A program made the translations under genes and the position numbers. Shown one piece after another: positions 8,409-16,687 of a stretch of DNA of 64,000 bases. The notes beneath the pieces are model-generated. The model was not told where the DNA came from and did no database searches. It saw only the letters and a program-made list of their open reading frames with translations. The stretch is from Hyphomonadaceae bacterium UBA1933 (GTDB lineage Bacteria; Pseudomonadota; Alphaproteobacteria; Caulobacterales; Aquidulcibacteraceae), in the NCBI GenBank assembly GCA_002337085.1, contig DDFH01000002.1:1-64000 (forward strand), in the 5' to 3' direction. Numbering within the stretch: position 1 is the stretch's first letter; every line of letters begins with the position of its first letter.

Positions 8409-8849
8409 ATGCCAACGGCAATAATAAATATATTAAAAGGGCATGATCGCCAAAAATTAAAACAAATCATTCGTGAAACCACGGATGCAATGCATAGAGT
8501 TCTATCTGCACCGAAAGAGCGTTTGATGATTTGGATATATGAAATTGATCAAGACTTATGGGGGCTTGCTGGCAATCCCGCATCGGATATCAGCGATTTT
8601 GAAATTCGTAAATCACTGGAAATTCCATTCGTGCAAATGACCCTTATGAAAGGGCGACCTTTGGAACAGTTTCACAAAATTATGGATGAAATTTCCGAAA
8701 TAATTGCCCGAAATCTTGAAATCAACAAATCACAAGTTCGTGTACATATTGCAACGGCTGAACCTGATTTATGGGCAATTGGTGGCGTTCCTGCATCGGT
8801 TTTACGTGCCAAAGAACTAGAAGCGCGACAAGCCGAAATGGCAAAATAA
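8409..8849 (+). CDS. dmpI: tandem-fused 4-oxalocrotonate tautomerase
   Basis: Ketonises 2-hydroxymuconate to 2-oxo-3-hexenedioate, the step between DmpC and DmpH. Classic DmpI is about 62 residues; this one is 146 and contains two tautomerase folds in a row, residues 2-57 and 73-128. Half 1 has the essential N-terminal Pro (MPTAIINIL) but His and Met at the positions of Arg11 and Arg39. Half 2 has Arg83 (LMKGR) and Arg111 (SQVRVHI) in those positions, and its Pro73 is internal and cannot act as a free amine. A helical tail of about 18 residues follows. Position and fold make the call firm; the split active site is inferred by alignment to 4-OT. Confidence 0.85.
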   Translation: MPTAIINILKGHDRQKLKQIIRETTDAMHRVLSAPKERLMIWIYEIDQDLWGLAGNPASDISDFEIRKSLEIPFVQMTLMKGRPLEQFHKIMDEISEIIARNLEINKSQVRVHIATAEPDLWAIGGVPASVLRAKELEARQAEMAK

Positions 8850-8853
8850 ACTG

Positions 8854-8868
8854 ATACCCAAAAGGTAT
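8854..8868 (+). promoter_or_regulatory. LysR-type box upstream of phenol hydroxylase
   Basis: Perfect dyad ATACC-N5-GGTAT just after the dmpI stop, 190 bases before dmpK. It is followed by GCGGCC, an A-run, and GTATTTT beginning exactly 18 bases after the dyad. TATAAA at 8898-8903 could be the -10 with no recognisable -35, as expected for an activator-dependent promoter. The rest of the 8850-9058 leader holds AACGAACG twice (8961, 9003) and no gene. Confidence 0.7.
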
Positions 8869-9058
8869 TGTAGCGGCCAAAAAAAAGTATTTTATTGTAT
8901 AAAGATTTTAATTCATAAAATTCTATATAAAAATAAAGTGATAAAAATCACAAGTCAGGAAACGAACGGGTAATTCCAAAACACAGGCCAAACCTGGGGT
9001 TTAACGAACGCATTGTTGCGGGCGATTGGAATATTTTGCCCAAGAAAAGGGAGACAAA

Positions 9059-9313
9059 ATGGGTAATAAAACCCCCTTGAAAAAATTGCTGGGCAAAGGT
9101 TTTGTGAAAATCCTTGGAACGCGCCTTGGCAAATATATCGAATTTGAATTTTCCCTTAATGATAGTGACCTTGCGGTGGAATTAATCCTTCCGCCTGACG
9201 CATTTAAAGCATTTTGCGAAGCAAATGACGTTGTGATGCTTTCCCCTGATCCCCAACCATCAAGAGAAGTGGCCGGGCTTTTGGGAAAATTTATGCCTGA
9301 TGAATTTGAATAA
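9059..9313 (+). CDS. dmpK: phenol hydroxylase assembly protein DmpK
   Basis: 84-residue protein at the head of dmpKLMNOP. DmpK-type P0 proteins are not part of the catalytic complex but are needed for iron incorporation/assembly of the oxygenase in vivo. The segment ending LLGKFMPDEFE and the position support the call. The frame is open from 9026, but the ATG at 9059 has the good RBS (AAGGGAGA at 9047-9054) and gives the usual family length. Confidence 0.87.
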   Translation: MGNKTPLKKLLGKGFVKILGTRLGKYIEFEFSLNDSDLAVELILPPDAFKAFCEANDVVMLSPDPQPSREVAGLLGKFMPDEFE

Positions 9314-9339
9314 AATAAAATAGTTACTTGGAGTTTGAA

Positions 9340-10329
9340 ATGACCGTTGAAATTAAAACTTTAGACTTTGAGCCGAAACGTCATACTTTCGGTCATGTCG
9401 CTCGCCGCATCGGCGGTGACAAGCCTGCAACGCGTTATCAAGAGGCAACTCTTGACGCACAAGCAACAGAGAATTTTCATTATAAACCGCTATATGAGCC
9501 ACAATTCTGGCATTATGATACCGCAAAAACCAAAGTGGTTATGGATGATTGGTACAAACCTCTTGACCCGCGCCAATATTATTATGCGACATATAATATT
9601 GCCCGCGCCAATATGAACCAAGCAGTTGAGCGTAATTTTACCTTTGTTGAAGATAAAAATCTTTTAGGAAAAGTCTCTGAAGATTTAAAACAAAAGCTGA
9701 TTATTGGGCTTATCCCTGTGCGTCATATCCACTGGGGCAGCAATATGAACACTTCTGAAATGTGCCAACGTGGATATGGCACTGCATTTACCGCACCTTG
9801 TATGTTTTCTGCGGGTGATCATCTTGGGATGGCACAGATTGTTTCGCGCATTGGACTAGAACTTGATGGACAAACTGGTATTGGTTTGGACAAGGCAAAA
9901 GATGCATGGATGAATGATAATGCATGGCAGGGCATACGTAAATTGGTCGAAAATACCCTTGTGCAGCGTGATTTCTTTGAATTATTTGTTGCCCAAGTTT
10001 TTGCAATAAATGGCATAATTCTTGATGCAATTTATAATGGAATGGATGATGCGTGGGGTGATGCTTCCCTGCCGATTTCTATGCTTACAGAATTTATGAA
10101 TGACTGGCAGAAAGAAGAGGCGCGCTGGTCACATTCAACCATAAAAATTGTTGCCGCCGAAAGCCCAGAAAACAAAGCACTTGTTTCGGCATGGTCAAAT
10201 GATTGGATTAATCGTGCCGAAGATGCATTGCGTATATATACGACTGCAATAGCTGGCGATGAAAATATTGCCAAAACCTATGCTGATAAGATGCGTACAA
10301 CTGCAAAATCACTTGGGTTGGAGATATAA
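9340..10329 (+). CDS. dmpL: phenol hydroxylase beta subunit (P1)
   Basis: 329-residue structural beta subunit of the soluble diiron phenol hydroxylase oxygenase (alpha2-beta2-gamma2). It has the fold of the large subunit without its metal ligands. The aromatic-rich region FHYKPLYEPQFWHYD and VRHIHWGSNMNTSEM are typical of DmpL/TomA1. Start set at ATG 9340 after TTGGAG; an in-frame TTG at 9328 is less likely. Confidence 0.95.
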   Translation: MTVEIKTLDFEPKRHTFGHVARRIGGDKPATRYQEATLDAQATENFHYKPLYEPQFWHYDTAKTKVVMDDWYKPLDPRQYYYATYNIARANMNQAVERNFTFVEDKNLLGKVSEDLKQKLIIGLIPVRHIHWGSNMNTSEMCQRGYGTAFTAPCMFSAGDHLGMAQIVSRIGLELDGQTGIGLDKAKDAWMNDNAWQGIRKLVENTLVQRDFFELFVAQVFAINGIILDAIYNGMDDAWGDASLPISMLTEFMNDWQKEEARWSHSTIKIVAAESPENKALVSAWSNDWINRAEDALRIYTTAIAGDENIAKTYADKMRTTAKSLGLEI

Positions 10330-10333
10330 TCAG

Positions 10334-10606
10334 ATGGCACAAATAGCATCAATAACCTTGTATCAAAATGATGAGGCCCGTCCAGTGATGGAGGCTATTT
10401 TACAAGACAATCCAACCGCGCGGGTATTGAATATGCCGGGTGCGGTTAAAATCGACGTTGATGATGAATTGGTTATCAATCGCGCAACAGTGGAAGAGAA
10501 ATTGGGTTCGGAATGGGACTGTCAGCAAATCCACATGGTTTTAATCTCGATGGCGGGCAACCTTGATGAAGATGATGACCGCATCACACTTAGCTGGAAA
10601 CACTAA
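10334..10606 (+). CDS. dmpM: phenol hydroxylase effector/coupling protein (P2)
   Basis: 90-residue cofactor-less regulatory protein of the MmoB/DmpM family, which binds the oxygenase and is required for efficient catalysis. The stretch NMPGAVKIDVDDELVINRATVEEKLG is typical. Its ATG at 10334 lies 4 bases after the dmpL stop; the frame is open further upstream within dmpL but that extension is not family-like. Length equals that of the reference DmpM. Confidence 0.94.
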   Translation: MAQIASITLYQNDEARPVMEAILQDNPTARVLNMPGAVKIDVDDELVINRATVEEKLGSEWDCQQIHMVLISMAGNLDEDDDRITLSWKH

Positions 10607-10629
10607 TTATAAAACAAGGGAGCTATAAA

Positions 10630-12144
10630 ATGGCTGTAAAGAAAATGGGGCTAAAGCAAAAATACGCCCACCTTACACGAGGACTTGATTGGGAAACAAC
10701 CTACGAGAAAATGGATGATGTTTTCCCATATGATAAATTCGAAGGCATCAAAATCACTGATTGGTCAAAATGGGAAGACCCATTCCGTTTGACAATGGAT
10801 TCATATTGGAAGTTTCAAGCAGAAAAAGAGCGCAAGCTATATGCCGTTATCGATGCATTTGCACAAAATAATGGGCAAACAAATATTTCTGATGCCCGCT
10901 ATGTGAATGTTTTAAAATTGTTTTTAACTGGTATTTCACCTGAAGAATATCAGGCACACCGTGGTTTTGCTTTTACTGGTCGTCACCTGCGCGGGGTTGG
11001 ACCACGCGTTGCTTGTCAACAGCAATCGCTTGACGAATTGCGCCATTTCCAAACGCAATGCCACACAATCTCGCATTTCAATAAGTTTTTTAACGGTCTA
11101 TCAGAATTCAGAACTATGCATGACCGCGTGTTCTACCTTTCTGTGCCGAAATCATTCTTTGACGATGCACGCACATCAGGCCCGTTCGAATTTATGGTTG
11201 CGATTGGTTTTGCGTTTGAATATGTTTTGACCAACCTTCTTTTCGTGCCATTCATGTCGGGTGCGGCATATAATGGCGATATGTCCACAGTTACCTTTGG
11301 CTTCTCTGCGCAATCAGATGAAAGCCGCCACATGACATTGGGTATCGAAGTTATCAAATTCCTGCTTGAACAGCACCCCGATAATTTACCAATTGTGCAG
11401 GAATGGGTTGATAAATGGTTCTGGCGCGGGTTCCGTTTACTTGGTCTTGTGTCAATGATGATGGATTATATGTTGCCGAAAAAAGTCATGTCTTGGAAAG
11501 AAGCATGGGAAATATATTTTGTTGAAGCTGGTGGCACATTGTTCAAAGATTTGGAACGCTATGGCCTTAAGATGCCAAAATACCATGAACAAGCAACCGA
11601 GGCTTGTGAGCATATTTCCCACCAACTTTGGGGGCTTTTGTACCAATTAAGCCATGTTGCCGGGCTTCATGCATGGATGCCTAGTGATGAAGATATGGAT
11701 TGGTTGAGTGAGAAATATCCGAATACTTTCGATAAATATTACCGTCCACGCTTTGAGCTTTGGAAACAACAAGAAGCAGAAGGCAAACGCTTCTATTTCA
11801 ATGGTCTATTGCAATTGTGTCATACATGCCAATTACCAATGACCTTTACCGAACCGGATGACCCAACAACAACCTGCTTCCGTGAAAGCGAATACGAAGG
11901 TCAGCATTTCCACTTCTGCTCTGATGGTTGTAAGGATATTTTCGACCGTGAGCCTGAAAAATACATTTCTTCATGGCTTCCAATTCAGCAAATCTTCCAA
12001 GGCAATTGCGGTGGCCCAACCGTTCCCGATGTTTTAAAATGGTATATGTTTGGGCCAAATGACGGCGCGGAATATGTAGGCTCAGAAGACCATAAATTAT
12101 GGGAATCCTGGAAAAATACTACCACTAAAGAAGCCGCAGAATAA
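10630..12144 (+). CDS. dmpN: phenol hydroxylase alpha subunit (P3), diiron oxygenase
   Basis: 504-residue catalytic subunit of the phenol 2-monooxygenase. The carboxylate-bridged diiron ligands are visible: Glu106 (SPEEYQAH), Glu136 and His139 (LDELRHF), Glu197 (GFAFEYVL), Glu231 and His234 (SDESRHM). The C-terminal part holds a YHS-like cysteine module (CHTC near residue 397 and CSDGC near 436) found in phenol hydroxylase alpha subunits. It inserts one oxygen of O2 into phenol, giving catechol for DmpB. RBS AAGGGAGC precedes the ATG. Confidence 0.97.
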   Translation: MAVKKMGLKQKYAHLTRGLDWETTYEKMDDVFPYDKFEGIKITDWSKWEDPFRLTMDSYWKFQAEKERKLYAVIDAFAQNNGQTNISDARYVNVLKLFLTGISPEEYQAHRGFAFTGRHLRGVGPRVACQQQSLDELRHFQTQCHTISHFNKFFNGLSEFRTMHDRVFYLSVPKSFFDDARTSGPFEFMVAIGFAFEYVLTNLLFVPFMSGAAYNGDMSTVTFGFSAQSDESRHMTLGIEVIKFLLEQHPDNLPIVQEWVDKWFWRGFRLLGLVSMMMDYMLPKKVMSWKEAWEIYFVEAGGTLFKDLERYGLKMPKYHEQATEACEHISHQLWGLLYQLSHVAGLHAWMPSDEDMDWLSEKYPNTFDKYYRPRFELWKQQEAEGKRFYFNGLLQLCHTCQLPMTFTEPDDPTTTCFRESEYEGQHFHFCSDGCKDIFDREPEKYISSWLPIQQIFQGNCGGPTVPDVLKWYMFGPNDGAEYVGSEDHKLWESWKNTTTKEAAE

Positions 12145-12156
12145 GGGGAGGGTGTA

Positions 12157-12522
12157 ATGCCAGTAAAAGCAATTGTTGAAAACTATAAAGACTTTAATCC
12201 GCATCGTGACTTACCGGAACAATATCACGGTAATTTGATGGTCTATTTATATTGGAATAAACACATGTCATTCGTGGCGGCAATGGCGGCACCATTGCCA
12301 CCGCCAACCCCATTTGGTGCTTTGCCAGAGGTTGCGAAATCAGTTTATGGCACACACCCAGATTTTGAAAAAATCGATTGGTCAAAAGTTGAATGGACAT
12401 TAGATGGTAAACCAATAACCCCTGATTTCGCTAAAACAATCGGTGAACAAGGTGTGCGCCATAAATCATTGATACGTTTTACAACGCCTGGTTTGAATGG
12501 CTTTGATGGTAAATACGTTTAA
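12157..12522 (+). CDS. dmpO: phenol hydroxylase gamma subunit (P4)
   Basis: 121-residue small structural subunit of the oxygenase, close to the 119 residues of DmpO. The segments FNPHRDLPEQYHGNLMVYLYWN and a proline-rich PLPPPTPFG are typical. It sits between dmpN and dmpP and its stop shares a base with the dmpP start. Confidence 0.94.
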   Translation: MPVKAIVENYKDFNPHRDLPEQYHGNLMVYLYWNKHMSFVAAMAAPLPPPTPFGALPEVAKSVYGTHPDFEKIDWSKVEWTLDGKPITPDFAKTIGEQGVRHKSLIRFTTPGLNGFDGKYV

Positions 12523-13580
12523 TGACATATACCCTTACGATAGAGCCATTGGGCGAAGAGATAGAAGTAGAAGAAGGTCAGACCATATTGGATGCAGCCT
12601 TGCGTGCGGGAATATATTTGCCGCATGCCTGTGGACATGGTTTGTGCGGAACCTGCAAGGTCGATGTGCTCGATGGTGAGGTGGATCATGGCGATGCTTC
12701 ACCCTTTGCCTTGATGGATTTTGAACGCGATGAAGGCAAGACACTGGCGTGTGAATGCCGCCTGCAATCGGATGTAACTATTGAGGCGGATATTGATGAA
12801 GATGAAGACGCGCGCCGCATAAAGGTGAAAGACTTTGATTGTGAAGTCGCTGAAATCACAAATCTTACCCATGATGTAAAGGGTATCACGTTTAAGATTA
12901 ATGGCGACACCATCGATTTTCAGGCGGGACAATATGTGAATGTCACTTTACCTGGGGTTGATGGCACACGCGCCTTTTCAATCGCCAATCCGCCAAGCGA
13001 GAATGACAAGATTGAACTTCAGGTAAGATTGGTAAAGGGTGGCAAAGGCACGACCTATATTCATGAAAACCTAAAACTTGGTGACAAGATTAAAATCTCT
13101 GGCCCTTATGGACGTTTTATAACCCGCAAATCACGCGGGGGTGCGAAACTATTCTTGGCCGGTGGTACAGGTGTTTCCAGCCCACGTTCAATGATATTGG
13201 AATTATTGGGTGAAGGTTATTCCGAACCAATTACTCTAATTCATGGTGTTCGCACCCGCAATGACCTTTATGGCTTTGACGAATTCACGGCGCTTGCGTC
13301 CAAACATCCAAACTTCACTTATATCCCCGCACTTTCAGATGCGGATGGTGATGGTGACTGGTCTGGTTCAAAAGGTTTTGTCCACGATGCAGCCAAAGAA
13401 CATTTTGGCGGAATATTTGCGGGTCAGACTGCGTATCTTTGTGGCCCGCCACCAATGATTGATGCTTGCATCACCGCATTAATGCGTGGTCGCTTGTTTG
13501 AACGCGACATCTTCACTGAAAAATTCTTAACCCAAAATGATGCGGCTCAAACCAAAAGCCCCCTTTTTAAAAGGATATGA
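12522..13580 (+). CDS. dmpP: phenol hydroxylase reductase (P5)
   Basis: 352-residue NADH-dependent iron-sulfur flavoprotein passing electrons to the diiron centre of DmpN. An N-terminal plant-type [2Fe-2S] domain has Cys37, Cys42, Cys45 and Cys77; then follow a FAD domain (RAFSIANPP, GPYGRF) and an NAD domain (LAGGTGVSSPRSM, YLCGPPPMIDA). The ATG overlaps the dmpO stop by one base. It is the last gene of the hydroxylase operon and converges on cysG with only 46 bases between them. Confidence 0.96.
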   Translation: MTYTLTIEPLGEEIEVEEGQTILDAALRAGIYLPHACGHGLCGTCKVDVLDGEVDHGDASPFALMDFERDEGKTLACECRLQSDVTIEADIDEDEDARRIKVKDFDCEVAEITNLTHDVKGITFKINGDTIDFQAGQYVNVTLPGVDGTRAFSIANPPSENDKIELQVRLVKGGKGTTYIHENLKLGDKIKISGPYGRFITRKSRGGAKLFLAGGTGVSSPRSMILELLGEGYSEPITLIHGVRTRNDLYGFDEFTALASKHPNFTYIPALSDADGDGDWSGSKGFVHDAAKEHFGGIFAGQTAYLCGPPPMIDACITALMRGRLFERDIFTEKFLTQNDAAQTKSPLFKRI

Positions 13581-13626
13581 TATTATGGTAGCATAACAAT
13601 GGCTTAGTTTATTGATGGGGCATCGT

Positions 13627-15093
13627 TTATGTTTCAAGCTCTGGTGCTTTTTGCGTTTCTTTAAAATTTGCCATTGCTTCGTGATAGGCGTTTGAATTTT
13701 TCAAAACGTCACCAATTATCAAAATCTCTGGCCTGTCATATTCAATTTCTGCAAAGCAATGCGGGATTTGTGCGATGGTCGTTATAATGTTTTTTTGCCC
13801 TTGTCGTGTGGCATTAATTATAATTGCCGCTGGGGTTTCTCGTGAAATCCCGCTTTGCAGCGCTTTTTCAACAAAAACATTTATGGTATGGCGCGGCATA
13901 TAAACAAAAGTTGTTGCATGCTTGTCGGCAATTGCATCGAAATTTATGCCTTGTGGCAAGCTGCCATTTTTGCCAGAGCCTGTAATATATTGCACTTTGT
14001 ATGAATATTCGCGGTCGGTCATAGAAATCCCAAGGCTCGCGGCAACCCCTTGGGCAGTGGTTATTCCAGGGATTATTTTAATGGGAATGCCTTGTGCTTC
14101 GCATGCTTTTATTTCTTCGGTGGCACGTCCAAAAACTAAAACATCACCACCTTTTAGGCGCACAACATTTTTCCCTGCTTTGGCATGGTCAATCATAGTT
14201 TTAATAATTGAATCTTGACTGTTTGATGGTTTATGTCCGCGTTTGCCAACCGATATAATATCGGCTTCGCGGCGGACAAAATCAATTATATCCTGTGAAA
14301 CAAGGTCATCCACCAAAACCACATCCGCCGATTGCAAGGCGCGTAACGCACCAATGGTTAGTAATTCTGGATCACCAGGGCCGGCACCAACCAAGCTAAC
14401 ATTACCTTCATTTGATGGCGTTTGCATAAGCAGGCTTTCAAACAACTCATCATTTGGTTCTTGAATATTTGCCTCAAGTGCCTTCCTTGCAAAAATATGC
14501 CAAAAATCGCGCTTTTGCTTAGGTTCAAGGTCGGATTTTTTTATTTTTGGTCGCCATGCGGCGGCAAGGTTAAGCCATTTAGCAATTTTTTGCGGCAGCA
14601 TTATTTCCAATCGCCCGCGTAATTCTTGCCCCAATGCAGGTGATGCACCATCGGTTGAAATCCCAATTACCAATGGTGAACGATTAACAATTGCCCCAAA
14701 TGTAAAGTCACAATATTCGGGCTTATCAATTATATTAACAAGAACGGAGTTTTCGCGTGCCGCCGTTATAAATGCAATTGCATCTTCATTTGAAATTGAT
14801 TGGCAAACCGCAAGCGCACTATTCTTTAAATCATCCTTATGCCACCTTCTTTCATGAAGGATTACATTTTCAATTTTATCGAAAACTCTTTTATGTTCTT
14901 GGTTGATAGGTATGCCAAGAAAGAGGTCAATATGCGCACCCGTGGCAGCAAGTAATTCTGCCTTCCACATTGCACCAACTTCATGCCCCGCAACAATTAT
15001 ACGACGATTATTCAGCTTATGAAAAAGTGGCAGATTTGCCAAATCTTGCATTTTTTGATGTGAAATAGGTTTTGGAATGCGAATTTGTGTCAT
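13627..15093 (-). CDS. cysG: siroheme synthase CysG
   Basis: 488-residue multifunctional enzyme making siroheme for sulfite reductase. The N-terminal half is the precorrin-2 dehydrogenase/sirohydrochlorin ferrochelatase (RRIIVAGHEVGAMWKAELL, GISTDGASPALG) and the C-terminal half is uroporphyrinogen-III C-methyltransferase (SLVGAGPGDPELLT, VVRLKGGDVLVFGR, PGITTAQGVAA). The nucleotide-binding loop is GHEVG instead of the usual GGG-type sequence, a modest deviation. Last gene of the cys operon; its start overlaps the cysN stop by 4 bases. Confidence 0.94.
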   Translation of the reverse strand: MTQIRIPKPISHQKMQDLANLPLFHKLNNRRIIVAGHEVGAMWKAELLAATGAHIDLFLGIPINQEHKRVFDKIENVILHERRWHKDDLKNSALAVCQSISNEDAIAFITAARENSVLVNIIDKPEYCDFTFGAIVNRSPLVIGISTDGASPALGQELRGRLEIMLPQKIAKWLNLAAAWRPKIKKSDLEPKQKRDFWHIFARKALEANIQEPNDELFESLLMQTPSNEGNVSLVGAGPGDPELLTIGALRALQSADVVLVDDLVSQDIIDFVRREADIISVGKRGHKPSNSQDSIIKTMIDHAKAGKNVVRLKGGDVLVFGRATEEIKACEAQGIPIKIIPGITTAQGVAASLGISMTDREYSYKVQYITGSGKNGSLPQGINFDAIADKHATTFVYMPRHTINVFVEKALQSGISRETPAAIIINATRQGQKNIITTIAQIPHCFAEIEYDRPEILIIGDVLKNSNAYHEAMANFKETQKAPELET

Positions 15094-16685
15094 ATTCCAT
15101 ACCCATCAATATTATTTTCATCATCAGCATGAACCAAATTCTTGCTTTTTTCATAGGCGCTGAAATGCAATAATTGTACGATTGGCTTAAGAAGAAGTTC
15201 TAATAGTGCCGCAAGCATTGAAACATCAATGCGGTGTGTTACCAATAATACTATAAAGAATGTCGCCACCGCCGAAAATGGATACCATGACTTAACGTAA
15301 TTCAAGACTTCTGATTTATCGGCATTATCGGGTAAAAGACGCTGGATAAATTGTTCAATTGCTTCATAAGTTTCGGTTTTTGCCGTCTTGGCATTTTTTA
15401 CCATGCCGAGGGCAATGGTCTCATTGGTAAATTTATCAATAAGGATAAATGCCCCTAAATCACGGTTGTTTTTATAAGTATCAAATAATAATGGTTTGGA
15501 AAGCCTGATTTCAACCTCGGCAACGCCATTCATGCCAAGACGATCAATTTCTTTATTCTTTAGGTTTTCAAAATCAAAACCATTGCCCAATGCAACAACA
15601 TAGGCGTTGATTTCACTCGTGGCGCTTTTGATAAGATACTCTTTGTTTAGTGATAATGGGGTTGCCGAACACCACAATATATCGGCAGTAAAGCCAGTCT
15701 TGGTGCGTAATTCTGTTTTTGCAGATGAAATAATATCACCGCGCGAAACATCAATTTCATCGTCAAGTGTTAGGGTGACAGACTGTCCATTCTGTGCCTT
15801 GGCAATATCACCGTCATAGGTAACAATACGGGCGATGTTGGATGTTTGACCACTTGATGAAACCCGAATTTTGTCGCCAACTTTAATTTCACCACCGGTT
15901 ACAAAGCCTGAAAAACCGCGAAAATCAAGATTTGGGCGGTTTACCCATTGCACAGGGAAGTGAAAATTTTGGCTTTCGGCGGGTATGATTTGAACGGTCT
16001 CAAGATAATTTATCAGGCTTTTACCCTGATACCATTTCATATTATCGCTTTTAAGGAGGATGTTTTCACCATTTTTTGCGGCAAGTGGGATTGCATAAAC
16101 TTCATCAAAACCAAAAACTGATGAATGCGATAAAAAGTCTGCTTTAATTTCGTCAAAAACTTGTTGGGAATAATCAACCAAATCCATTTTATTAATCGCC
16201 AAAACCACCTTTTTCACCCCCATTAAGGAGGTAATAAGGGCATGGCGGCGGGTTTGTGGTAAAACACCTTTGCGAGCATCAATTAAAATAATTGCAAGTT
16301 CGGCATTCGATGCACCATTCGCCATATTGCGTGTATATTGTTCATGCCCTGGTGTGTCGGCAACAATAAAGGCGCGTTTTGGTGTGCGGAAATAACGATA
16401 AGCAACATCAATGGTGATACCCTGTTCCCGTTCGGCGGCAAGGCCATCAACCAAAAGCGCGTAATCACGCTCTTGACCGATTGTACTAAATTTCTTGCTG
16501 GCTTCATCTAATGCCTCGATTTGATCGTCAAAAACCTGACCGGCATCAAAAAGCATGCGCCCGATAAGGGTTGATTTACCGTCATCCACAGAGCCACAGG
16601 TTATAAAGCGCAAAAGCCCAATTTGATTTTGTCCGATTGGTTCTGCGTTGGCGATAAATTCTGATTTTGCTTCTAATTTTGTCAT
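15090..16685 (-). CDS. cysN: sulfate adenylyltransferase GTPase subunit with C-terminal membrane domain
   Basis: Large subunit of ATP sulfurylase; GTP hydrolysis drives formation of APS from sulfate and ATP. The GTPase motifs are visible: GSVDDGKST (31-39), DTPGHEQY, NKMDL. After the EF-Tu-like beta-barrel domains the protein does not carry an APS kinase. Its last 72 residues (460-531) contain SWYPFSAVATFFIVLLVTHR and a second hydrophobic helix with E and K (LELLLKPIVQLLHF), resembling a DUF2061-type small membrane domain. This fusion would tether CysN to the membrane (inference). Starts 2 bases after cysD. Confidence 0.93.
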   Translation of the reverse strand: MTKLEAKSEFIANAEPIGQNQIGLLRFITCGSVDDGKSTLIGRMLFDAGQVFDDQIEALDEASKKFSTIGQERDYALLVDGLAAEREQGITIDVAYRYFRTPKRAFIVADTPGHEQYTRNMANGASNAELAIILIDARKGVLPQTRRHALITSLMGVKKVVLAINKMDLVDYSQQVFDEIKADFLSHSSVFGFDEVYAIPLAAKNGENILLKSDNMKWYQGKSLINYLETVQIIPAESQNFHFPVQWVNRPNLDFRGFSGFVTGGEIKVGDKIRVSSSGQTSNIARIVTYDGDIAKAQNGQSVTLTLDDEIDVSRGDIISSAKTELRTKTGFTADILWCSATPLSLNKEYLIKSATSEINAYVVALGNGFDFENLKNKEIDRLGMNGVAEVEIRLSKPLLFDTYKNNRDLGAFILIDKFTNETIALGMVKNAKTAKTETYEAIEQFIQRLLPDNADKSEVLNYVKSWYPFSAVATFFIVLLVTHRIDVSMLAALLELLLKPIVQLLHFSAYEKSKNLVHADDENNIDGYGI

Positions 16686-16687
16686 GT

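Noticed and set aside
8961..9010. Direct repeat AACGAACG twice in the dmpK leader
   Set aside because: Only 8 bases and two copies; could be chance, and no link to the LysR dyad spacing was found.
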